Assembly (NCBI GenBank): GCA_009602725.1
Contig: WELB01000008.1
Span: 406,039 to 418,130 of the forward strand
Reading direction: 5' to 3'
Length of the DNA: 12,092 nucleotides
DNA from: Spirogloea muscicola
Lineage: Eukaryota > Streptophyta > Zygnematophyceae > Spirogloeales > Spirogloeaceae
A program made the translations under genes and the position numbers. The number at the start of each line of letters is the position of its first letter. Within the stretch, counting starts at the first letter, position 1. Below, piece by piece: positions 1 to 7,664 of this stretch. Under the pieces are notes generated by a model. That model had not been told where the DNA came from and did not search any database. It worked only from the letters and a program-made list of their open reading frames with translations.

Positions 1-178
1 GTTAGCTTGTCAGATTTGTTTGTGCTCACCCGTGGGTACTAATGTCATCTTAGGTACCTTAGATTAGGTCTCCGTATTATGTAGCATTGTTTAGTCTGCA
101 CTCGACTCTGCCTGAACAATGTATTGGCTTGAATTGGCCTCCCTTTCAATTCATGCGCCCCGCGCGCCTTCTCTCTCT
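1..178 (+). repeat. 178-bp direct repeat, copy 1 (cut by window start)
   Basis: This segment matches 713-890 base for base as far as I can align by eye; the match ends inside the CT-rich run near 178. Its true left border is unknown because the window begins here. It contains the core TTGGCTTGAATTGGCCTCCC, which recurs in a diverged fragment at 544-589. It has no recognisable coding content. It could be one unit of a 712-bp tandem repeat, a terminal repeat of a small retroelement, or a dispersed genomic repeat. Confidence 0.93.
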
Positions 179-712
179 TCTGTATGCGCTTGAGAGAACC
201 GTGTATTAGAAAGAGATGTAGGCCAAATGGCCAGGTACAAAGGCAAGCACATGTAAAGATCTACATATCCTACAGCAGATTGACCCGCTCAATAACCAAG
301 GGTCAAAACATAAAGGTCACTACTCGATGCATGAATACTAGATGCCAGGAACGGAGCCCTTCTGCCACCTACTAGAGCTCGCCCAGCTTTCTGGTGCAAG
401 GCACTAAAGGCGCTTGGCTTCCTTCTGCAGCTTGGAAAGCTTTCCCGCCCCTTCGGACCTTGTCGATTCCTCTCGGGCTGGCTGTTCACAGCCCTCGCGC
501 TTTGGGCTTCGCTTCCCGTAGCCTTCCTACTCTACTCGTGAACCCTGAACAAATTATTGGCTTGAATTGGCCTCCCTTTCTATTCATGCACATTTCGGGA
601 GAGCCATTTTCTTTTCTTTCCGCGCTTCTCTCCTTCTCTCTTTCTCTTTCAACGTGCAGGGCGCGCTCTAAGTCAGGCCTCCGGCTTTCGTGGCGGCGCT
701 CCAGCTCCCCAA
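179..712. other. Spacer between repeat copies, no recognised gene
   Basis: Apart from the fragment at 544-589, I see only short open frames without recognisable domains. There is a pyrimidine-rich stretch at about 608-652. If the flanking repeats were terminal repeats of a non-autonomous element, this would be its internal region, but I could not identify a primer-binding site or a convincing polypurine tract. Confidence 0.5.
544..589 (+). repeat. Diverged partial copy of the left repeat
   Basis: These 46 bases match 111-156 and 823-868 at 43 positions without gaps. The match stops after the TTCATGC motif. The following sequence is pyrimidine-rich, as it is after both full copies, so the fragment probably shares an origin with them. 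Confidence 0.85.
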
Positions 713-890
713 GTTAGCTTGTCAGATTTGTTTGTGCTCACCCGTGGGTACTAATGTCATCTTAGGTACCTTAGATTAGGTCTCCGTATTATGTAGCATT
801 GTTTAGTCTGCACTCGACTCTGCCTGAACAATGTATTGGCTTGAATTGGCCTCCCTTTCAATTCATGCGCCCCGCGCGCCTTCTCTCTCT
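713..890 (+). repeat. 178-bp direct repeat, copy 2
   Basis: This is the second copy of 1-178 in direct orientation, offset by 712 bp. The match begins at GTTAGCTTG right after the bases CCCCAA and ends in a CT microsatellite-like tract. The near-identity suggests recent duplication or gene conversion. Confidence 0.93.
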
Positions 891-935
891 CTTTCTACAG
901 CCGCATCTTCACAAAATCAGCAGCCGCAATCCTCT

Positions 936-1200
936 TTTCCCCGGCGGCCCCCCCCCACCATAGCTGCTCCGACTCGCCCGCGCCGCTGCTCCGTGCCAGC
1001 TGCCTCGGGGCCCCGACGTCGCCGACGCCGCCGCGCTCGCCGCGGCCTCCATCCCTATTGCCTTGGCATCGCGCCGGCGCCGTGGGCGCAGCGCAGCGCC
1101 TCTCTGTCCGGCCCGTGGTTGGCCTCCCCGACGCCCAGGTGGCGCGCCCCGAGCTCCGCGCCGAGGTGCTGGCTTCTCCTGAGCTGTCAATTGTAGCTTG
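936..1200. other. G+C-rich block upstream of the SANT gene, coding status unknown
   Basis: Composition shifts sharply from the AT- and CT-rich repeat to dense CG-rich sequence, with a C9 run at about 949-957. Several frames are open through it, as expected for G+C-rich DNA. One frame ends ...SPELSIVAWARH then TAA at 1211-1213, but I recognise no domain and see no clear start. It may be a promoter-proximal CpG-rich region, a 5' leader or an upstream exon. A GT at 1138 (GCCCAG before GTGGCG) could be a splice donor. Confidence 0.4.
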
Positions 1201-1391
1201 GGCCAGGCACTAAGTTCCTCATTAGGGATTTCTTGCTGCAGCGGATCTCAATTCACCATTTTTGTCCAGCTGGAAATTCGTCCTTGACATATGCGCGAGA
1301 GATGCAGTTGCTCCCTCTGCATTGAAGGGTCGTGTCCTGGCGACTGACACAGTGATAGCCTCGGCGTCCTCATTATGTTTTCAGCAATCGC
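1201..1391 (+). promoter_or_regulatory. Probable 5' leader or intron before the SANT gene
   Basis: There is no supported coding. An in-frame stop lies just upstream of the ATG at 1392. A good splice-acceptor sequence (TTATGTTTTCAG, ending at 1384) immediately precedes that ATG. The first recognised exon may therefore begin at 1385 after an upstream non-coding or coding exon. No TATA box or other clear promoter element was identified. Confidence 0.4.
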
Positions 1392-2216
1392 ATGGGGGCT
1401 TGCGCGGCTCCTCCTGCTGCAATTGAGCCCGGCATTCCGATGCTCTCAGCCAAGATGACAGCTTGCCTCCCCTCTGGCTGGCCAACCTGTGGTGACGGCG
1501 GAGTCAAAATCTCCGAAGGTGGCGGCGAGTCAAGCCTACTGAGAAGGATTGTGGCGGATTCGAGCAATGTGCCGAGCGATGAAGATGGAGACCTCTTCCT
1601 TAGCAGATCGAGTATGGAAGCTCTGGAGGTGCTGGGGGCGCCGTCCAATTTGAAGCGCATTGCTGTGAGATGCCAGAATGACTTTGCAGTCCCATCCAAC
1701 CGCCGCAGGAAAGGCACCCCCGTGAAGGCGACAGATGGCATATCGACTTTGCAGCATCCTTTGCCACCAGAGCCTTCGAAGTCGAGGGAGGCAGCAGTTG
1801 TGCTCCCAAGCACAGCTGAATTTGATGCTGCGGTGGCATGCGCGCTCTCTCCTGGAAACACGCCAGACAGCCGGTACCCATGGCAGAGTCTATCGCCAAG
1901 AAAACTGCCAGTGCCTAGCAGCTCTCAGTACTTTCGCTGCACCAGCACTCCTAGTGCAGAGGCACTTGACCAGCAAGCAGTGAAGCAGCTAACTTGTCAG
2001 CTCCCAGGGGACTTAGGAGGTGGGAAGCCCAGGATTGAAGCTGATGATTGCCAATCAATTGGCTCGCCTCAGCTCCTCACACTGCCAGAGAGTCCCAAGG
2101 CTGTCCAGCCTCTGACATCAAGATATAACTCGCTCGGCACTCCACAATCTGCTTCCACGGGTAACGGCAGTTGGAGCACACCAAGAATATGTCCCAGGAT
2201 AGGACCTCTCTACCAG
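1392..2216 (+). CDS. First recognised exon of the SANT gene (Ser/Pro-rich N-terminus)
   Basis: These 275 codons end exactly at ...CPRIGPLYQ followed by GTTACT. Joining to 2351 gives PRIGPLYQATELP, matching the plant PRIG-x-YQAEIP block. This is why 2351 was preferred over the earlier AG at 2302. The preceding ~265 residues are rich in Ser, Pro, Leu and Ala without a recognised domain. There are scattered SP and TP dipeptides, for example ALSPGNTP and SLSPRK, that could be phosphorylation sites. Confidence 0.75.
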
Positions 2217-5200
2217 GTTACTGAGACGCCCCTATGCTCATGCTCCAGTCTGTCTGCTTTACTGATTGCATTGTAGCTGCGCAAGCTACAATTGACTTGC
2301 AGATGCTGACAAACCAGCACATTGTGGCTGTTGTGCTACAAAATTGGCAGGCAACTGAGCTACCACTTGCAAGACCAGTTGTTGGAGCTTCTGGTGATTG
2401 GCTGCAGGTGGTTGTCATGCCTAGACCAATGAGCGTAAATTAAAATTCAGCGGGAGGACTGTATTGTTGATGAAAATGCACTTCAAAGATTAGTTATAAT
2501 TGGAGCATATCAATTCAGCTGGACCGTTTGCTTGTGACAGGACTTAGACGAACATCAGTCTCTCGTTGCAAAGGAAGATAATGCAGGCCTTCTGTCAGGT
2601 AAGGTTTTTTCACTCAGTAATACAGCTGTTACGCAAATTGCAACTGAAGGGCTCAAGTCAGCCAAGTCTGAGTGTGGCTTGCATGACTGCAAGATCAGTA
2701 TAAAGCTTCACACCTGATGTGATTGTCTGATAGAGGCTCACAATTACCTGCCTCCATTTAGCTGATTGATACATCCTCATCACGAGCAGCAAATGCCTCC
2801 CTGATCTGCAGTGCATGGAGGGGCCATACCAGTCATGCAGATCAGAAGGACCAGAATCGAGTCTTCAGGAGGAACGAGTCCCATCGATCTCAACCAGGAG
2901 CCAGACGCTGATGTCCACATCGAATGGCTCTCTCAAACTGTAAACCAGGGTGATCAGCCGGGCTTGAGGAGACAAGGGCCTAACATGGACAATCCTGAAC
3001 AGGAGGCATCACACGTGCAATTTACAGACACAGCACCTTCCCAGTCGACCTGTCAGGGCATCCCTGAGAAAGGCAAGGTTGACAAGTATCTGAAAGAGCG
3101 GAACTCTTTGGCAGACAAGAGTTTGCAAAGTACGGCTCTAGATGTAGCTCCTATGAAAAGAAGAAGGGGGAATTGCAGAGGGCGAGGCAAGTATAAAAGG
3201 ACTTGTGCAGGCAGTCCAATCTGTGGCCTTCGAGAAGATATTATCTTTGTTCCAGGAAGGTAAACATGAAATTGGAAGATGGAACAATGTCATCTCTTTT
3301 ATATTGCCAGTTTTGCTGCCAATCATAATACGTTGAGATATATTTATTGATGTGTGTAAGACGAGAGCCATGGGCTTGTTTATCTTGTGTCTTGCATTTG
3401 TGCAAGTGTCATCTGAGCTGCAAATTGACTTCACATGTAACTTGTTGAGAATAGTCATTATGACCACGTCCACCTTATATTCTGCTGCTACCAACCAGTC
3501 CAGTGCAGCTTCCTAGTTGCAGTAACCTTGTAATACTAGGTTCAGGAAATCTTTATGGCTCGTGATTACAGTTCACTGTTCTTTATGGACGCATTTTAGC
3601 TGACCTTCTGCAACTCTAATGGATGTCATGCTGCAGATCCTCTGCACCTTGGAGCACTAATGAAATGGCAGCATTCAAGCTTGGGCTTTACTTCTTTGGA
3701 AAGGACTTCTGTGCAATCAAGGACTTTATGGAGACAAAGGGCATGAGTGACCTCATCCACTACTACTATGGCGCTTTTGTTCACACTCCAGCACATGCTC
3801 GTTGGTCGACATCAAAGGAGTCCCACGCAAGTACACGCAGGCATGCATGCAGCGGAAGGTAAGACCTGCCACTCAGAGGACATCCACATTTCCTTTCTTT
3901 TGGAGCTTAACAATTTGCAGCTACGTATTGCTACTCTCGATTGACGTGACATCTCTGCGCATGCAGTGGCCTTCTGTCTGGGTGGAGGCTGGAGGAGCTC
4001 TTGCAAAGACTCGCTGCCAGTGCATCCACAATCTCTCTTGATGTACTACGGCAGGTGAATATGGACAGTCCATATTGTCCAATCAAAGCCAGCCCCCAGC
4101 TGGCCACTATTGTAGCACTTTGCACTTGCAGCAGTCAATTTGATTATTCTGTTTGCACAAACTTGTGCTACTGTATGCCTAATATATCTTTGTTTGGCCT
4201 AATTGATGGAATTACAGACGGCGGCATCTTATGAGCAAGGACAGGTTACGCTCGGCCATCTCATCTGCACTCTGCGACGGGAAGCTGGCCTACAGCTACT
4301 CATTCAATGTGTGGGAGTTGGGAGCGGACGATGTGATCTCACTCGGTCTTATAAGGACCCTACAAAATGCCAGCTGGCACCACTGGTGGTGCCAGATGGC
4401 TTGCCAAGTGGAGCTGCACTTCGAAAGCTGGTCGCCCAAGAGATTGTTGGGGTGAGCAGCTAACACAATCTGCACGGAAATTTGTACTGAATAGGACTTG
4501 CTGCATGTGACGTCTTTAAATCCGTTATGTCAGTTGGCACGCAGCATGGTATGGGCATAAATGACATGCCAACCAGTGTTTATTGTTCCTGATTCCCTGT
4601 ACCATGCAGCTCCTAAATGGGGTGAGGTTAAGCAAGGCTCGCAGACAAGACCTCTTTTGGGAGGCTGTCTGGCCTCGCTTGTTGGAGCGTGGGTGGAGAG
4701 CTCTCCAGGCGAGCGGGACCAAATGCACCGGACTTGACATGGGCACCAGCGGCAGGGCAAGGAAGTCCGCGGCCTACTTCCTCCCTCCCGGAAAGGCCGG
4801 CCTGTCCAGGGGAGCTAGAAAAGGGGTTCACTACTTTGACTCACTCAGCGACGTCCTGGACTTTGTCGCTGCAAAGCCTGCGTTTCTAGGCAGGGTGGAA
4901 GAACTGAGGCCTGCAAAGGCTCAGGTTCGGTGGGCAAGGGAGGAAGCCACTCGGAGCTCAAGGGCCGGCAGCAGAGGGAAGACCACACACTGTAAAGAGA
5001 CAGGGGAAAAAGAGGACACGGTAAGTAGCTGCGCAAGGGCAACAGCTGTCACATCATGGGCAGGCGCATGCACAGGGCCAGCAGAAGCATCTGGAGGATC
5101 GCTGAAGGATCTGGCGCGTCGTCCAGCAAGAAGAAAGGGCGGACACATAGAGGGGCAGGGACTTGCCACCGTAAGATTGCAGAACGGCTTGTCTTCAGTG

Positions 5201-6682
5201 CCAGCAGAGGGTGCACAGACAACAAGCAGTGGTGACACAAGGGCACAATCCCAAGCGCAGCACACCTGGGCAGCGGCTAGCAGCCATGATCACGAGCTTC
5301 TGAGCAGGCCAGCGCGAGGGCTGGGTCGTGGGCAGAATTGGAGAAAAGGTATCCGAGGCTCCATACTACTGGCAGCCCGAGCAGCTGAAGGCAGGGGCCA
5401 GACGAATGAGAGCAGCAGCAAGCCTGGACCAGCAGTGGAGCGAGAAGAAGAGGCAGTGCCTGAAGGACACACAGATGCAGACGAGGGCGCCATGCTGGGA
5501 GCTGAGGAGGCTGCTGGCAGCAAGTACAGTGGGAGCGTGACCAGGCTGCCCTTGCTGCCCTTGCTGCTTGTGGCGCCACAAAAGCTGTTGGGCCCTCATG
5601 AGACAGGTGCCGTGGAAGTGCCGGCCCCGACAGACTACCGCTGTGTAAGAAGGAAGAGGAGCAGCCCGCTGCGCAGCCCGAGCAGGGGGGGCTTGGTGCC
5701 GTGCTCCATGGAAAGTCCAGGAGCTGACCGTGATGCAGGTGGGCAGTCCCCTTGCCTTGAGCTCGGGCGGAGTGCGAGCGACTGCTCGCCTCTGTCACCA
5801 AGCAGGCGCCGGCGATCTGCAGAGCGAAGGGCCCAATCACTGAGGTGGTCGTCAGCGAAGGACGACGTCCTGTGCCCCCCCAGCAGCTGCAATGAGCTTG
5901 AGGGACCCAAGCTGGATGCGATTGGCTCTCCACTCGGCATGGCTGCCACTGACCATGGGGTTGGTCTTTCTTCAAGTGACAGGCTAAGATTGTCAACGTC
6001 GAATAGCGGTAGGTCGAGCTTTAGGAAGAGGAAGGCGGATGTGCAGGGCTTTGCAGGAGGCAGTTGTGCTCCAAAGCTTGAACTGCGGGTGCCAGGAAGT
6101 GTGGACTTTGAAGCAGGCGTTGGCACCAGGGGAGGCAGGCCAATGATGGTGGACACCAGCAATCTTGAGATAGCCAAGCGGTCAAGCAATGGCAATGAGG
6201 AGGATGTGGAATTACTTCACTTGCCTGCGCAAGCGTACGCTCAGCTCAAGCATCCTCAGCCGGCTGGTCGAAGCCCAGAGCCGTGGAGGAGGGCCAGGTC
6301 TAGACTGTTGCCAGTAGTTGTGACTTTGCCAGCGGTGCTCTGCAAAGGTAAGAGCAGCCACCTGTCCAATGTTGGGATGAGCATGGCCAGCGAGGATGGC
6401 GCCAGCTCCCATGTGCAGGGCTCGCGTGTTGAGGAGGCGAGCATCTGGGAAAGAGCCGACTGGAGCAGCAGAGGAGGCGCTGAGCTGCTCATCAAACTCA
6501 GACCCACACTGCCCAACAGCACGTACCACTTGTCCTTGCTGGTAAGATGCAAGCATATTCCCATATTTCAGCAGGCTAGTGTTCATTTGCTAACAGCAAC
6601 GAAACGTGTAGTGGCATCCTCCTCCCAGAGGTGGAGGCAGCCGGCCTCCACTTGCATTCGAGCCATCTCAAATTCTATGTAG
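1392..6682 (+). CDS. SANT/ELM2-like nuclear protein of the plant At1g09050/At2g47820 type, eight exons
   Basis: Proposed exons are 1392-2216, 2351-2407, 2541-2598, 2812-3259, 3637-3858, 3967-4054, 4218-4451 and 4610-6682. All introns are GT-AG and the phases agree, giving about 1334 residues. Landmarks are PRIGPLYQATELP at about 268-280 (ELM2-like), VPG...PWSTNEMAAF...YYYGAF at about 460-512 (SANT/Myb-like), EGQ-type and VGVGSGRCDLT blocks, then LFWEAVWPRLLERGW at about 659-673 and HYFDSLSDVL at about 718-727. This order is that of the land-plant proteins I recall as At1g09050, At1g55050 and At2g47820, often called 'arginine-glutamic acid dipeptide repeat' proteins. SANT domains of this kind contact histones or corepressors, so a chromatin or transcription role is inferred. 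The last ~600 residues are low-complexity with basic clusters (RRKR, SRRRR) that could be nuclear-localisation signals. The ATG at 1392 follows an in-frame stop. Exons 2 and 3 and the 3' end are the least certain parts. Confidence 0.85.
3260..3636 (+). other. Intron 4 of the SANT gene (377 bp)
   Basis: It starts GTAAAC and ends ATGCTGCAG. It separates codon parts GGA-AG and A-TCC, restoring the conserved VPGRSSAPWS string. Its base composition is visibly more AT-rich than the flanking exons. I see no nested gene or RNA structure. Confidence 0.85.
3637..3858 (+). CDS. SANT/Myb-like domain exon of the SANT gene
   Basis: The exon begins with the second half of an Arg codon split by a phase-2 intron (VPG-R). 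It reads APWSTNEMAAFKLGLYFFGK, then DFCAIKDFMETKGMSDLI and HYYYGAF. The spaced Trp, the LGLY-FGK block and the terminal YYYG-F correspond to the plant sequence W-DAEE-SFLLGLYIFGKN...YYGKF. It ends AGCGGAAG before GTAAGA and joins in phase 2 to 3967 (GLLSGWRLEELLQRL). That matches the plant IFTGWRQQELLSRL block. Confidence 0.88.
4218..4451 (+). CDS. Conserved post-SANT exon of the SANT gene
   Basis: This phase-0 exon encodes TAASYEQGQVTLGHLICTLR, then REAGLQLLIQCVGVGSGRCD. Plant relatives have GEGKLSFEEYVFTLKDAVGL followed by LVEAVGIGKGKQDLT. The acceptor is ATTACAG and the donor is GTTGGG before GTGAGC. It is joined to 4610, which begins LLNGVRLSKARRQDLFWEAV. Confidence 0.88.
4610..6682 (+). 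CDS. Large 3' exon of the SANT gene: conserved FWEAVWPRLL block then long disordered tail
   Basis: The frame is open for 690 codons. The first ~95 carry the conserved LSKAR..DLFWEAVWPRLLERGW and KGVHYFDSLSDVLDFVAAKP blocks. The rest is Ser, Gly, Arg and Glu-rich with no recognised fold. A short VDTS near 6150 faintly recalls the plant FTVVDTS motif. Some strong GT sites lie inside, such as GTAAGT near 5020, GTAAGA at 5171 and GTAAGA at 6351, so small introns or alternative splicing are possible. A strong donor at 6542 (CTG before GTAAGA) may end this exon before the stop at 6680-6682. The true C-terminus may then lie downstream. Confidence 0.7.
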   Translation, partial: LLNGVRLSKARRQDLFWEAVWPRLLERGWRALQASGTKCTGLDMGTSGRARKSAAYFLPPGKAGLSRGARKGVHYFDSLSDVLDFVAAKPAFLGRVEELRPAKAQVRWAREEATRSSRAGSRGKTTHCKETGEKEDTVSSCARATAVTSWAGACTGPAEASGGSLKDLARRPARRKGGHIEGQGLATVRLQNGLSSVPAEGAQTTSSGDTRAQSQAQHTWAAASSHDHELLSRPARGLGRGQNWRKGIRGSILLAARAAEGRGQTNESSSKPGPAVEREEEAVPEGHTDADEGAMLGAEEAAGSKYSGSVTRLPLLPLLLVAPQKLLGPHETGAVEVPAPTDYRCVRRKRSSPLRSPSRGGLVPCSMESPGADRDAGGQSPCLELGRSASDCSPLSPSRRRRSAERRAQSLRWSSAKDDVLCPPSSCNELEGPKLDAIGSPLGMAATDHGVGLSSSDRLRLSTSNSGRSSFRKRKADVQGFAGGSCAPKLELRVPGSVDFEAGVGTRGGRPMMVDTSNLEIAKRSSNGNEEDVELLHLPAQAYAQLKHPQPAGRSPEPWRRARSRLLPVVVTLPAVLCKGKSSHLSNVGMSMASEDGASSHVQGSRVEEASIWERADWSSRGGAELLIKLRPTLPNSTYHLSLLVRCKHIPIFQQASVHLLTATKRVVASSSQRWRQPASTCIRAISNSM

Positions 6683-7664
6683 TGCCAGCCGGCCAGCTGC
6701 ACAGTCATGCAAGCTCAGGTGTGCCACATAAGGTCTTAAACTCAGCTGCAGCTAAGGCATGTGTCTTTTGCAGAAATTGGGCCGCAAGGGGCTGTCGCTT
6801 GCAAACCCTGGTGCAGCAGGCACCACGCAGAAGTGGGTCAGGTGGTTGCCGTGGCCCACCGCAGGGGACATGCGGCGGAAGGCCGCCCTGAGGTGGAATC
6901 AGGCCTGCCCCTGCTAGCTGGAGTGCAGCCAATGCCTGCCTGGGGTGCCAAGCCTTGTGCAGAGCAGCTCTGCCAATTGGCCAGCCCGGTGCAATCCGTG
7001 CTCAATTAGCTAGACTCTTCTGACATGTCCCCTCCCTTACAGGACTTCTGTCATTCTTTGGTTGGCCGCTTCCTGGTGGCAAATTGCTCCGCAACTGGCT
7101 CACCTTGTATCATACAAGCTCGTGGTTACTGAGCGGGTCAGCTTGGGATTCAGCAGGTGACATCTGTCAATGTGCTTGCCGCACTTGGCCATCCAGGCCC
7201 ACTATCACTCAGTAGGCACTCCATTCTCAAGCAGGGGAAATCAGGTACTCTTCAAAACCTCTACCCTGAGTGCACCTGGCCTTCAGCCGTTTTTGCCATG
7301 GCTGCTTGTTGATGTATCTCTACTGTTCCTTCGAGAACCTCAAGAGTGCAGTTCGTCATGTCAACATAAGCAATGCTCTCCTACGGCTCCTGCCCTGTAG
7401 GAGAAAACGTACGTGTCACATTTCAACTCTGCCATCCTGTGCCCGCAGCTCTTTGCATCTCAGCACCAACGCCGTCACAAGATGAATAATATGCTGCAAG
7501 CAGGCATAGTCCTCAGCAGCAGCTTCCCGCCTCTTGGTGCCTCAGAAATTAAGCTCCCATCTCACTCCACAGCTTCGACTGCAGTCGAGCTCTTAAGAAG
7601 CTTGCTTATTTCTTAGGAGGAGTCAAAGAATGATGCAAGTGCTACGTGCAGACGCATCGGTCTA
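6683..7664. other. Convergent intergenic region with unassigned splice-framed open segments
   Basis: Four segments look exon-like. 6774-6917 follows TTTTGCAG and reads KLGRKGLSLANPGAAG... to a TAG; another frame from the same acceptor stays open to 7009. 7043-7156 lies between CCTTACAG and GTGACA and is open in two frames. About 7267-7408 reads CLLMYLYCSFENLKSAVRHV and continues to a GTACGT donor. 7449-7616 follows GCCCGCAG and reads LFASQHQRRHKMNNMLQAG... to a stop. They could be the alternatively spliced 3' end of the SANT gene, its 3' UTR, or a small third gene. I recognise no family in any of them. Confidence 0.35.

Noticed and set aside
1373-1861. Minus-strand open frame of 162 codons
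   Set aside because: Antisense to the first SANT-gene exon, which is supported by the PRIGPLYQ junction. No independent support.
3188-3198. TATAAAAGG-like promoter motif
   Set aside because: It falls inside a coding exon (codons for GKYKR) in the middle of the gene.
5277-5996. Long minus-strand open frame of 239 codons
   Set aside because: It lies opposite the large SANT-gene exon. Its translation is Ser/Pro/Leu/Cys-rich with no domain, and the plus frame carries the conserved family blocks. Treated as an antisense shadow.
5635-6195. Minus-strand open frame of 186 codons
   Set aside because: Same reason: antisense to the low-complexity tail exon, with no recognised motif.
7037-7041. TGTAA polyadenylation-type motif on the minus strand for the carrier
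   Set aside because: It is over 600 bp beyond the stop codon and overlaps a splice-acceptor-like CCTTACAG on the plus strand, so I do not assign it.
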